A DNA stretch of 38,000 nucleotides from Hirudo medicinalis (lineage: Eukaryota > Annelida > Clitellata > Hirudinida > Hirudinidae): the NCBI GenBank assembly GCA_011800805.1, contig MPNW01000229.1:165514-203513 (forward strand). Direction: 5' to 3'. Made by a program: the position numbers and the translations under genes. The notes beneath the pieces are model-generated. The model was not told the origin of the DNA, did not search any database, and saw only the letters and a program-made list of their open reading frames with translations. Below, piece by piece: positions 1-12,629 of the stretch (position 1 is the first letter of the stretch; each line of letters begins with the position of its first letter).

Positions 1-180
1 CACCACCATCATCATCATCACCACCATCATCATCGTCATTGTCACCGTCATCATCATCATCATCATCATCACCATCTTTAAGATCACCATCTTAGTCAAA
101 ACCATCATCATCATCATCATCATCACCATCTTTAAGATCACCATCTTCGTCAAAACCATCATCATCATCGGCGGGGGAGG
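1..180. repeat. ATC-rich microsatellite with a 54-bp duplication
   Basis: Interrupted ATC/ACC triplets. A unit containing CATCTTTAAGATCACCATCTT occurs near 73 and again near 127, 54 bp apart. The array runs off the left edge, so its full length is unknown. Confidence 0.9.
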
Positions 181-310
181 CAGTAGCAGAAGCTTCGCCG
201 TGGTCAGCATTTCCCTGGTCATTATCATCATTCCTCAATTTACGACCTCTCCCCAATGTCAAGTCTCCGTCGCAACGAGGCGACTCACGTGACGGGCGGT
301 CGGTTGCCAT
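92..310 (-). CDS. Doubtful small Asp-rich open frame
   Basis: A 72-codon minus-strand frame starting MATDRPSRESPR in a good start context (ctccATGG) and ending in Asp runs (DDDDGFDEDGDLKDG). The Asp part is simply the translated ATC repeat. The stop TAA at the end corresponds to GAA in the sister copy of the 54-bp unit, so the frame is open or closed by one base. No family is recognised. Most likely it is non-coding, or the first exon of a gene off the left edge. Confidence 0.12.
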   Translation of the reverse strand: MATDRPSRESPRCDGDLTLGRGRKLRNDDNDQGNADHGEASATASPADDDDGFDEDGDLKDGDDDDDDDGFD

Positions 311-526
311 GGAGACGTGCGAAGCGATGACGAGATCAGAAAGACGAGATGACGGTTAATGGGCGATTTCAAAAATTTACTGCTCGACGTCAGAAGCTCG
401 AGATCACGTGACAGTGGAATAAATTCTTGTTTATGTCCCTGTATGGGCTGAGCGAATTCGGCCGTACAAACGGGCAGAGGCAGAGGAGAGGCTACGATCA
501 TTTACAGCGGGCGCATTACGACGTCA
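285..526. promoter_or_regulatory. Promoter-like cluster: RFX X-box, two E-boxes, two CRE-like sites
   Basis: GTTGCCATGGAGAC at 303-316 fits the RFX X-box consensus RYYNYY-N(1-3)-RRNRAC perfectly. TCACGTGA palindromes (bHLH-zip E-boxes) sit at 285-292 and 404-411. CGACGTCA, one base from the CRE TGACGTCA, occurs at 385-392 and 519-526. The cluster suggests a promoter, possibly bidirectional, but no transcript can be assigned to it. Confidence 0.35.
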
Positions 527-529
527 GAG

Positions 530-3500
530 ATGGAAAGAAATTCCACCGACATACAAACGGACGGATCTTCGGCCGAACTGAATACTGGAGTCGAGAAGGC
601 GACGGTGGAAAGAACTGCCACGGAAAGCCTAATGAACACGGAAGAGTGGAAGGGTAATGGAGAAGGAGAGAGTGCGATATATATAACTCGAGAGGTTGAA
701 TTTCTCGCAATGATGGTTCTTTATTTGACACCAAGTGACGTGGCACGAAATTGAAATGGATTTGCGACGTTTCGTACACGGCCGGTCGACATAAACAACG
801 CCAAACAACACACTCGCACGTAGTGGCCGCAATATACAACAACTTAATGATCATCCAGCGACGAGACAAGAAATAAACCTATCAATGGCGACAAATTAAA
901 ATCAATGCTTCCTCGAAAATCGTCTTGTCGATGTCGGATGTGCGGACTTCCCAGGTTCAAAAAGCTCGTCCCATCCCTCGGCATGGAAGAGAATAAAGCC
1001 GTAAACGAATAAATTGTTCGTTAAGGGGAACGGTCGCGGGGTCGACCATAAGTTGTGGAAAAAAGTAGGCTGCAAGTAAGAATCAAAGCGACCATAATGA
1101 AGTGGTACATTCCCCAATCGACGAAACGAAGATCGAACAACAATGGTTGAAAAATTCCGCGGTGTCCATCAAATTGAGAGATTATTAGAGAGAAAAATCT
1201 CGCTAGGAAAAGAAAGACATCCCTCTGTCGAAGCTTACATCCTTCCATGCATACGTCAATTTCATCACTCGACACGGACGATCCGATGATCGTGGAGAAG
1301 AAACGAGGAAGTCTCAGAAATAAAAGTCCGGAATTCCAAAGCGTGTGGCGCTAAATCGTCCCACTTCTCCCTCCCTCCCCCCCGTCGTCCCCCTAAGCAC
1401 GGAGAACATGAACCACCATCTGAAGTGTCCGTGGACAGTTTGTCTAAAGTGACTGAAGCTGTTCTCAGTAGCAGGAGAATTAATGCCGAAGACCGTTCAT
1501 ATTCACGAAACAAACGACCTCGCAATACGAGAAATGGCCAAGATAGGAAAAGCGTCGACAGAGGTAAGTGCATACCACGGCGGTGCTAGCAGATTTATTA
1601 CTAACCAGGAGAGGAAAGTCATATAATCTGAAGAGTTCCTTGCAGGCAGTTGTAGTAATAAACTTAAGAAGCACGAACTTCAAAGCGTATCGCTTCCAGA
1701 TAACCGAACTGAATAAATAAATTCATTCACCTACTTTAAAAAAAAATCACATAACAAAACTGACGATATCGAAATAAGCTTCTCCTATCGGTTCCGATGA
1801 ACCTCGGTCAGTTCAACCACTTGTTGCCAGGGAATCCTTTTCCAGCGACGAACGATTATCAACTCACGACGACGACTCCGAGTCGCTAGCGAGGCACTTC
1901 ATCTTCTTTATATTCCAGTCGAGAAGATTTTGAAAGAGTCATTTATCATCTTGTCAACTCGACTGAACCGCCGACACACCTACTTTTTCGAGCTTCGTCG
2001 GGTCCCTAGCGTCCAGCATGGAAAGACAATAGAGCCTTCCGCCCAGTGGTTATGGGCCTTCCGCACAGACATTGTAAATCGACACGAATTTGTCTTTCGT
2101 GTGCCAGCATTTCATTGCAGTGGCCTCCACTAACTGGCCGGAGCTTGACCTCGCCATTAATTTCGAGCAGGGTTCGCAGGCTGCTTGGCCTGGCAGGTGG
2201 CTGATTAATGATCATCATCCAAGCCGATCAATCATTAACAATAGAAATAAGATAATGATGTTTCAGATGCTCGGTCCGCTCTTCCTCTTCTGGACGTACA
2301 TCTGCCGTCCGCCGGTGGAACATAAGAGACGTTTATGGCTTTCTACTTATCTAAATAAATCGTCCATTCCATCACTTAGCACGGGGCTAACTTGGTCGCA
2401 TCTAATCAGTCGGTCATCCATGCCGATAGCATTGGCAATCATTTGTCCTCCAGATTGCAGGACGTTCAGGATCCGCACGAGTTTATCAATCATTCTCATC
2501 TTTTCCTTCTTGCTGCTCTTCCTCACTCAATGATACTGGAAAAATTCTTTCCTCCGCGCACAAATAAAAGTCGGCGAAATGATTTAATTGCTTGCGCGTC
2601 AAAACGACGAAGTTCAACAACTGGAGTGGACGGTGTGGATGCATAATTGTGCCTTGTGGCCATTCCCCGCCCCTTCGTCAGGAATGTGTTCTGACAGACA
2701 AAGACGATCAATCATGTCCGATCCGTGTCACGAGTTCAACTGACCGCAACGAATGCCTCTCAATTTTCAACGTCGGGAAAAAAAGATGAACGATCGAGAT
2801 CTCAGAGATCGTAAGAAATGTCTCTTCGAGTTGTTGCTCCCCGTCCTCGCGAAGGGCTCAGAAGTCATGTCATTGGGAGGGATGCTAGAAAAGTCACTCA
2901 CCAGGTGCACGGGGTCGGCTTCTCACCTCCATAACCTCATTGAAATCCATCAAAGTGCCGACCTCGCATTGGCCAACATTCGAAATTCTGCTTTGAAGTT
3001 CGCGCCACATTCCACGAGACCCCGGCAAAAAACATCGGGGCGTGCCCCTGGAACAGAGGGCAGGGCCATGTGCTAACGCTCAGATGGCCGATTTCAATAA
3101 GATAAATGAAAACGTAGCTAAGGACTCCGCAATCACATCAAAGGATAACCCATGCCTTCCATTTATTTGATTTATTAAGCAAGATGATGGACTGCGTGCT
3201 GCAATGTAATCTTATAACATTCACTGAATCATAGGAACATAAATGACCGGAACGGAGCGAGCCAGATAATATTCACCGGACGGAGATATTTCTCTGGGGG
3301 ATCGTTTCTAAGGAATATGGATTGTCAAACGATAATTTATCCCATCCATAAACATCATGAGCGAATGAATTGAATCGTGTAGAAGATGACTGGAGATATA
3401 AAGAACCACTGGTTCGAAAAGACAGGTCGAGCGAGAATGAAAAGGTCATCAATTGGAGAAATTGGAACATAGATCAACATGCTGCACGGCTCGATTAAAA

Positions 3501-3770
3501 GCCAAACACTTAAGCAACGAGAGATCCCCTCCGTGCGCTAACTACGGTCCCTGCGCTGAGTAGCTAGTCGTAAATCAGTAAGTAGAATCATAGCCGATGT
3601 ACACGCCACCCTAAAAGGAAACACTTTTGTGTTTTGTTGATGACAAAAAATGGAAATTTAAAAATAATGTCCATTCGGTTGTCGACGAGGTCAAGTTGTT
3701 GGTTAGTCAGAGTTTTATCCATTTGAAGTAATTGTAACACAAAAAAAAAAAACTACTCGTTAATCATACT
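530..3770. other. No gene recognised
   Basis: Short frames on both strands have no recognisable family, mixed composition and no splice-compatible neighbours. The longest (147 codons, 2090-2533) is rich in Ser, Ile and Leu and looks like translated non-coding DNA. A pyrimidine tract lies around 1365-1395. Confidence 0.5.
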
Positions 3771-3779
3771 AGTAAGTAC

Positions 3780-3836
3780 AACACCTTACATTACATAAAT
3801 TACATATATTACTTATATTACTCACATTACATACGA
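3780..3836. repeat. Degenerate TTACAT minisatellite
   Basis: Successive variants of TTACAT/TTACTTAT with imperfect spacing of about 10-12 bp. Confidence 0.6.
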
Positions 3837-4480
3837 TGTCAGGCTGCCATCGATAAAATCAAGTTCAGGTTCATCACGAAAGAATGTCTTTACCGGCTTG
3901 AAGAAATACTATAAGAAGAAATACGGCTTGAACGTAACACAACACCGTGATTCTTGTCACCATTTACGGGCGTTACCTACGTAAAGTTATTGATGCCAGA
4001 AATGACTTTAGGAATCCGTGACAAGAGCTTGTCTTATCATTCGTCCAACATTTTCCACTGGAAGTATTGCTTTCGTCGACGTGGCTTCTCGATTGCTTCC
4101 AGTTTGAATAAATTTGTAATATTGCCTCAACGCATCCAAGACAGCCTCGCTTCCAGCTCCGACTAATGGCCTATACCTTTGCACTGAGCACCCTTTTTTA
4201 ATCCTACCCTAGTCGCCCTCAGCGCAAATAAATCAGATTCTCGGTTCTACCGTCTCCCTGAATACCGCCGTCGCAGCCACTCCAGCGGATGAACCTGTAC
4301 GCGTCCATTCCATCCCTCGGCACGCTAAGGACATGTTTTTTTTTTATGTCAGAAAGCTTCGGGGTATCGCAAATTTAAAAATTCCAAATCGTTCTCCGAG
4401 TGTGGCTCTTAAAGTGAGTCATCTTTGTATCCTTGGATAGGTTGAATTCAGCGCGCGCAAGTAATAATGATGTGGACAAT

Positions 4481-4530
4481 AATGACATTAGTAACAATGA
4501 CATTAGTAACAATGACATTAGTAACAATGA
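4481..4530. repeat. 15-bp tandem repeat, three exact copies
   Basis: AATGACATTAGTAAC occurs at 4481, 4496 and 4511, followed by a partial copy. A diverged copy may precede it. The 15-bp period keeps both strands open as NDISN-type repeats, which explains the overlapping frames here. Confidence 0.9.
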
Positions 4531-5640
4531 TAGTCCGTTCGCCTTTGTGTTTGCCAGTTTAAGTGCAATAGTTTCAATCGTGGTAATTCCAGGAAAGAAC
4601 AAAAAAAAATTCCAAACACAAGCATCCTTATTTGCAAAGCACCACGAAGACCGACTCAACGTCGTCTAATAAAAACACTGCAGATTGTTCAAACAACAGT
4701 GGATGGACACGTGGTTGAATTTATGAGGAGCAGATTATTCCGAGCAACTGAGTTGAAGAAAATAATCTCTGAGATGTTATTTACTGCCAGTCTCCGGAAG
4801 ACAAGACGCGGAGCAGTAAAAGGTTGGAGAGGAGGCGAATCATCCTGGAAGAGAGAGGTGGAAACCTGCTTCGTCGACGTGATGAGGACGACGAGGAAAC
4901 CATGGATGCTGAGGAGCACTTCGGAGGTGGAAAAGATCGCCATTGACGAATCAAAAGATTGTCGAATGTAACGACGAATCAGCCGAATGAGAGAAGCGAC
5001 ACGACGACAACACAGAATGTCATCGTCAATGCAACTGCAAAACAGCAAGCCAACAAATTCGACCGTCAGTCACTGGTAAACATCGGACAGATAATTGAAG
5101 CATGGAGGAGGTGCTGCAGGGATTGGCAATAAGCGTCTCCATAAATTGGCGGCGATTATTAAAAACTCGTCGAGAGATCAATCCATTCCTGTCTAATTAG
5201 TGAACGATTATAAGCCTTTTCATGATCTTTATTCCAAGCGATATCGTTTTATTCGACTCGTAAAGAAGCTTTTAATTGTAGCCATTCATTCGTGCGACAA
5301 AACAACAACTCCCGCTGTTCAAACCTCTGCTTTCCTAGGAAAATGCAGGCGCGAAATGACCGCGGATAATTTGTAGCCGAGTCATGATGCCTGGAATTCA
5401 ACTGGATGTGTCCGGAGCGTCCAACCTTCGCTGAGAAACAAATCAACGGAGGCTGGAAAAAGAAATTGATTTACGACAAAAGGAAAAGTTCATTTGCTAT
5501 CGAACTTCCCAGACACGACACTTGTTCCAAGAGAGACTTACTTCAAGACGATAACATCGGAGGAGTGGAAAGACATCCATCCCTCCGCGGGAGCAGGGCG
5601 CACGCGATGGAGTCAAGAAGGCAAGTAAACATGTAAACAA
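4531..5640. other. No gene recognised
   Basis: Overlapping frames on opposite strands (for example 4699-4971 plus and 4689-5048 minus) lack family resemblance. Nothing else is supported. Confidence 0.45.
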
Positions 5641-5647
5641 GCGAGCC

Positions 5648-5663
5648 AGCTAGCTAGCTAGCT
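5648..5663. repeat. (AGCT)4 palindromic microsatellite
   Basis: Four perfect AGCT units; each unit is self-complementary. Confidence 0.95.
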
Positions 5664-8600
5664 CCGGAGATTCGATCAAAAAGTAATTCACAAGAACATA
5701 TTTTGAAAGCAATTACAAAGCTCACTAGGACCCTTACGATCCCGGTTCACGGCGTCTGTTTCGTCGACTGAAATCTGATGATAACGCGTTTAAGTACGAA
5801 GCGATAAATAATTGGAGAAATTCGCCTCTCCGGCAATCTATAAAATGCCACGGTGCAAATCAATAAAATCGACAAGTGCCAATAATTAAATGAGTCGAAT
5901 TTCCATCGATAACTGGATTCATTTGCAGAGTAACTACGGTCCGGATCTTTGTTGCTCTCCTCTCGTTTTTCCGCCTCCGATAATTAGCTCCGAGCTCCGA
6001 GAGTCGTCGTCGTCTAAGACCTCGTTGCTATCGATTAAGTTCCACGTTTGACGTCTCAATGGAAGTTCTACGAAGGTGCTCGGCCGGCGACGATGCGCAC
6101 AGACCGTGAGGACACCCGACCCGATTAAGGATTTTCTAATAAATTTCATTAGCAAGTGGAGTTGGCTTGTACTTCGTGGATTCGCATCATTCTAGAAAAT
6201 ATCGCTCGCAGCTAGTTTGGGTGCCTCTTGTTAGCGTGAGGTGACTGAAGGTGCAGTCAGTACAGGTGGATGTGGAAGGCAGTGCTTTTGTTTGATTGCA
6301 ACGGGCTGATCACAATCGGTTCGACTTTGCAGAAGTTGTACTCCTCACGGATGAGCATTCCTAGCTTCGGTATTTTTCAAACATCACCCATTTACCAGCG
6401 ACCCTGCACGCCTAGCTCCGCGATAATTATTTATATTGATTGTTAATTAAAATAATTATTCATAAAATTCGCACTTTAATGAATGGGTCCTATCCAAAGT
6501 ACAAGCAGTCACTGGCAATCACTCATTAGGTACTATTACATGAAAAACATCAGAATAAGTTTTATGAGCGAAAAAAATCACATCCATCACGCCCAGCCTT
6601 CAAGATCTACAGCCAATCAACACACACTGATTGAAACATCAGCTTTTTCTTGGTCGAAAGACCATTGAAAGGAGTACGTCAAGTCCTTGGAAGCTTATGA
6701 GCGTGTGAATCTTGTTTGCGTACGTGCGTGGCCTCAAGAAGTCGGCGTGAGCGCAGAGTAGAGGCTGAAACATTAGCCTGGAGATGATTTCCGACCTCGT
6801 TATCGGCATTTACGAGCAGTTTTCAATTGGATTCTTATCTGAACGTCAGCTTCAATCGGCATCCTCGCTGGCACATTTGCCACTTACAAGATTGTTTGTT
6901 CATCTTCGTCGTCGTCGTCGACATCGCGGTCGCCATAACATCGGCGCCACTTGGCCTCTATCCGCTCGTATCGCAATAAATAACCTGTTTCATTTGATTG
7001 AATCGATGCTTTCTACAAATCTCGACGTGTTTATGACCGTGCCAACTAAAAGGTTCTTTCCTTATAAACACTCATCGCGTAATCCTCGATTGGTGACTGT
7101 CGAAACGCCGGCAAGTCGAGGCAACGAGCGAGAGGAGGGACGTCAAACGTCACAGCGAAGATCGTACTCGTGTGACGGGCTTAAAAATCTCCCGTCACAA
7201 TGCTGTGACGAAGTCGGCGTGGATTCCTGGGGGCTTTGGATGTCATTATTAAAAAGGTAGTCTCAATCAACCCGCTTGACACCTGTCGCAGCCAGACGAC
7301 ATTTCTGCAGAGAAATCTCACGAAATTAACACGATGAGGTTTGGACAGCCCTTAGATAAGCTGCGTCGGACTGCTAGGGTGATGCTATGCAGGTTATACA
7401 CCTGTGGAAATAGTTGATGGTAGTGATTGAATCGCTCGTGAAGCTTAGGTTGCCAGATTTTTCCAGATGTCCATCGAGAGATCATTAACATAATCGAATG
7501 TGCGTGCAAACGTCTTCTCCTAGGAACTCATTTTTCATCTTCCTCCACCTAGCTCCTCAACATTATTCATCTTCATCACCTGGCCGCAGCACATACACCA
7601 ATTTATCTTTTCCAAGTCGCCATTAACAAGAAGATCGCCATCATGGTCGACGTCAAGAGAAACAAATTCATCAATGTCACCTTCGCACGACTCACGTTCG
7701 TCGAATCTTCGTCGTCGTCAATTTTTTTTTTTTTAACCTCCTGGAAAAGTCCTACCTGGACGAGAGGGAGCGTCCAGACCAGGAAGATATCCGACTCGAT
7801 GATTGTCCTGTCTTGATTTATCGTTCGAATTCTATCTGCTTATTGTCAGCAATAAATCTCCATTTTGAAATCAAGAGATGCAAAGAGTCGCTCGCCGCAG
7901 CTTCAATAGGAGCAGACTCTTGCAAGCCATCAATCAATTTCATCACCTTTGGATATGTTTACATAAAAATATAAAAAACTCTGCTACCTAATTAGCCGGC
8001 CGTTATTTATTGAGGTCTCTCATTCATCTAGCAAATTGTCACAGCAATTAAGAACAATGTTCTCGGAGATCGGAGTCTCCCTGGTTTAAGACATTTTCCC
8101 AACATTTTATCAGATTCTGTCAGAACCTCGAGTCAAGTCAGGAGAGCATTCCGAGGAACGCTTTTCAGTCTCAAATCACATCCCGTTATTCGCTCTCTCG
8201 ATTATTTCCATGGCACGTCGTCCTTCGACGAAGAAGATCATCGTCGTGGCTGTCAGTTTGGCAGAGAGAGCCTTCATCGGTCCGGCATTATCATCATAAA
8301 TCGCGTACTTGTTATTTATTTACCAGTAACTGCGTATGACAGGCACGATCGCGCCCACAAACGAGCGCCAGAAACGCACATGAATGCAGAATGAGCAGGG
8401 AGCGGAGCAATTGCGTTAATGGCAGAAATCGTAAAAATAATAAAATAAAAGCATAAAAAGGAATTTACCGACTTCACAAATCAGTTGAATGCCAGCAAAT
8501 GGCGGTTCTTCATTATGCATTCGTTTGCTCGCACGATTCCCTCTCCTTTCCCGCTTCTATGTTTCCTTGAAATATTATATTTGTTTTGCCAGGCAGAGTA

Positions 8601-11600
8601 AATAATTACGGGGGTCGGCCACGAAGGTGCGACTTCGAGAAAGCACATCTCCTCTTCAAATACAATCACCGACGTCGCTTGGGATTTCTTTCCTCTAGGA
8701 AAACTTCCGACACCATGGAAAAGGAGGAGAACGCGTAGCGAGGTCGGATGTTAATTTAAATCACGCCATTCCGCTCGGATTTGTAGGAGCCTCGTCAGCC
8801 GGGAACACACCTGACACTGCTCACGTGTCCTGCGCGTGGAAGTCGGGATCGTTCGAGGACCGAACCTGCCAGAGCGAACCCCTGACCGTCCGGTGAGAAT
8901 ATTAATTTCAAGCGAGCACAAAGAATATCTCTCGAATGACGCCAGTTTATTACCTCATGACGTCCGTCAAGAGCATAATAATAAAGCAAAAAACTATTGC
9001 AAGAGAAAAGAAGTTCGGGTGAATGGAATCCGCAATTTATTTGGTCCCGAAAAGCCTATAAAACAGGCCGTACCGACAATGGAGCAGAAACGGCCAGTGA
9101 TGTGCCCAATGACAAGAGTCAAGCATCAGTCACCATTATGACTTTAATTCACAATTCACATGCGAGTCGTATTTTCGGCAGTTTCAAGAACATAAAAGCC
9201 CATGGAATGCCCCTCTCCGTGTTTTAAAGGTAATAAGAAAGAGATAAATTTAAAAAGGAAATCATGGACTCAAGTCGAGAACTTCGCCAAAGAATGCCGG
9301 ACGGGCAGAATCTCTGGGAATAAAATCGATATCACCTTCGTAAAGTTTAAAGTGGTTGAGAGTTCGGGGGCCAACTCGGCTTTATTAAGCAAATAAAAAC
9401 ACGGACGTCGGTAGAAGATGATCATTATCGTGGTCGATCACGGATCGGCGGGCGGATAGAGCAAACAATGGAAAAACGGAAAAGTTTACAACCAATATCT
9501 CGACTTTCGCAACGTAGTTGAACATAAAAAAGCCCAAAAAACCCTCCTCGACCAGGCAGTAAAACTCCTTAGAGACATCGGAACGTAACGTGCCGAAGAA
9601 GAGTTGGCACAGAGAAAAAAAAAAGTAAAGTTCATTAGACCAGTACGCCGCGCCTAGCGCATGAATGGCTGGCACGCGTAACATGCCTACTTTATTTCAC
9701 TTGGAGGAGCATCTCACCAGCAATCTTCCGAGGGTCATAAATCGCTCCGAGGGCTTAACATTTGCATGCGAGCGCCCTGTCGGTTGTAAGAGAGGAGTTG
9801 TAAATCGCAATTAAACAAATCGCGGACAGAGGCGGCCACTAGATTGGAACACTTCGTCTAAACACTACATCCACTAAATGCCAACATCTAGCCGGTCCTC
9901 CTGTGTGGCTGAATATCTTTATTCGCACAACGACGGCTCGTAAACCAGCGGCGAACTTCTCGAAAATGAAAAGAGTCGGAAGTACTGGTTAAAAACAGCA
10001 AAAACAAAACAGAGAACACAGAACACAGACCGGATATCGTCGCCCGGCCACTTGAAGGACTCACGGGCGACGTACGTTACAGTCACAAGTTAATTTGAAA
10101 CTCCCGGCGGGTTTCCATTAAACTGGCGTTCGGCGTCGACTTTACAAATTTAATGAAAACCTTTTCTTTTTATCCGGCATATAAAACTGCTCGGAGTGGG
10201 TCTGGAAAGACAATAAAGCCGACGCCGGGGTTTCGCATGAAGGTCGCCCCCGGGGATTGCTTAAAATTTAAACAAGCTGAGAATGGGAACTAACCGAGGG
10301 GTCCACCTCCCTTAAAGATTCATATCCGCTCCCCCGTAAGGTCCACCAAATGCACGACGGTGCATGGCATTCGTGTATCGGCGAGATGCAATGCTATTGT
10401 TGTTGCTGTCGTAAGGTCTCAGACGCGATGACGAAGGCAACTCCAAGTAATGCTTAATGGAGAGGGAATAAAATGATATTCCATCGATTCTCTGCTTTGA
10501 TGGCCGATGATGTCCTTAGCGTGTCATCGCATGTTCGTTCCCGGGCTGGATCGTAAAACGTCCAATTATAATTTTGTTTTAATTCTTGCAAAATATTCGT
10601 GCATTGAAATATTGTATCTTAAATTCAGTTGTTCCATTAATTACTTGAAGTCTACCGACTATTTGGACCAACTGTAACTGCGTTCGCATCCTTCAAATTC
10701 AGCATTACCTAGTAAACCTTCAGTCTCATTAAAATGACCTGGAAATGTAATGCCATGAGAATCTCCAATTTGGTGGCACTGTGTTAAACAAATTACATCC
10801 ATCATCGATTCATCAGCATCTTCACATGCGCGTCTCCGCAAGGACAGGACAATTCCCAAAGCGATGGAATGCGTAAAGGTTGGAATGAACTTTCGCAAGG
10901 AGTGCCGGAGCTTCACTCCCCGCGGAACGTCCTTCCTACCGTGCGACACAAGCGACTACTGCCTGGAGAAGATCCAGTAAATACGGTTTTATCTCTTTCC
11001 ATCTCAAACTGGTCAAGCATTGCGCGGTGCATTAAATATTCATTATGCATCAAGTGCCGTAAATCTGAATGTAACGACCGTTCGACAGTTCGCTCGCATT
11101 TTATTCCGATCATTATTTCCTCCATGAGTTTCTCTATTCTATTCTACATGATCGCTCGGCATTTTGTCGATGTTTTCCAAGCATTCTCTCCTTTAAAATG
11201 CTTTAATGGACCATCAAATGCGATAGGAAAAAGATGACAACTTGTCATTAAAATATGTTATTATTTTTTTTTTAGCTGCACTTAATAATTAAGCTTGACT
11301 TCGTAGCTATGCGACGAGGTGATGAATTCAAGCAGTAGTTACGTCAGTGTTACACGTCGTGGATGACTTCAAAGTCCGACAAACGCGGTTTTAATGGTGC
11401 TCCCAGATTCAAGACTGCTCTCGAAGGAGACTTCGACATCGTCGTGGAGACCTCGGTCTTGGCGGATTTCTGCTTCCCCCGGATGAAAGCGATGCAACTC
11501 CAAATATATTCCGAAGAAGGGAGCATCCTAACTAGCAAGCTGGATGAGCGTGAAAAATAGCAATGCAGAAAACCTGTTACGACCGTTAGCGTCATCTGGG

Positions 11601-12600
11601 GAGCAAGTGAACGCCGACCGACCGACCGTTAATTTATACTCGCATTGGCCATAGCAGGCCCCCGTACGTCGTAAATAATCGAGCCGTACTAAAATTCATT
11701 CGGAATTGTAAATGCAAACGGTAATAAAAGTCGAGATGACGCTGTGGAGAAACAAGAGTGTCGTCCTTCTACCATGATCTAGGGCCTCCCATTCACACGA
11801 CCTGCACCCCGGGGACCTACCATTATGCCAGGACGAGTTAGCGAAAGTCGAGAAATACTGTAGTACTTAACGGTACGGGGAAAAGCCGGGCCGGAGACGA
11901 AGATGGCGATAAGAAGGAATGAATCGCCTCCATGGCCGTCCAATGTTACTCAGACCGGCAGTTTCAAACTACTCTAGATTACCTTCATATTGGATGCGTC
12001 TTCCAACGGCAAAACACCGAAAACGAGCGCCATACCGGTCGTAACATTAAATTCACCATCGGATAATGCCGTCAAAGGATTCGGTCGGGCTTAAAAGTTT
12101 CACGTGGAGTGGTGCAAGTCGCGGCTCAAATTGGTCTAATTTCGGGCGGGAAGTGAACCCCACGTCAATGCGGCAATGTGCCGTAAACTCTCCAGGCGTC
12201 ACAGGCCTAATAATGTCGCATTGGGAATTCATTCTCCGAGTTTTTGTGTGCAATTCCTAATTGAGCGCTAGGCTAGGCTGTCGTGCGCACGCACATCGGG
12301 TACTTTGAGAAAACTCATTTTCAGTAGAACGGCTCTGAAATTTTCGGTGGGTTTTCGGTGCAAAAAGAATTGATGCCTCATTTCGTACTGATTACCTGAA
12401 AAACAGCCACATGCTTCTCAGTGCAACCCGAGTAAAATGACGCTAAAAAATTATTAATATACGATAAAAAATGAGCAGGAGAATTATAAGTTCGTTTTAA
12501 TGTTCTGCAGATTTTGCCAAGCATCTTTGAAACAAAATCGTACTCAATGAAGGGTTAGGCGTTCGCTCGTTCGTGGGTTGTTCGGCAATGAAAATACAAG
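5664..12600. other. Gene-poor stretch, possible regulatory landscape
   Basis: No exon with family resemblance. A 158-codon frame at 6784-7260 is Arg/Ser rich with no recognisable domain. The stretch has recurrent CGTAAA, CATAAATCGC and AATAAA(A/G) words (for example 8300, 9340, 9736, 9941, 10552, 11058, 11668), an octamer-like ATTTGCAT near 9760, and alternating GC-rich and TAAT-rich blocks, a texture often seen in conserved non-coding DNA. Function is inference only. Confidence 0.35.
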
Positions 12601-12605
12601 CATTA

Positions 12606-12629
12606 TGATGATGATCATGATCATCATCA
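12606..12629. repeat. Perfect 24-bp palindrome
   Basis: TGATGATGATCA followed directly by its reverse complement, with no spacer. It could form a small cruciform or be a dyad binding site. Confidence 0.9.

Noticed and set aside
2090..2533. 147-codon plus-strand frame with a hydrophobic end
   Set aside because: No family resemblance, and the frame crosses ordinary intergenic texture. The hydrophobic stretch comes from T-rich DNA.
6784..7260. 158-codon plus-strand frame
   Set aside because: Arg/Ser-rich with no domain, no splice neighbours and mixed composition; it looks like chance.
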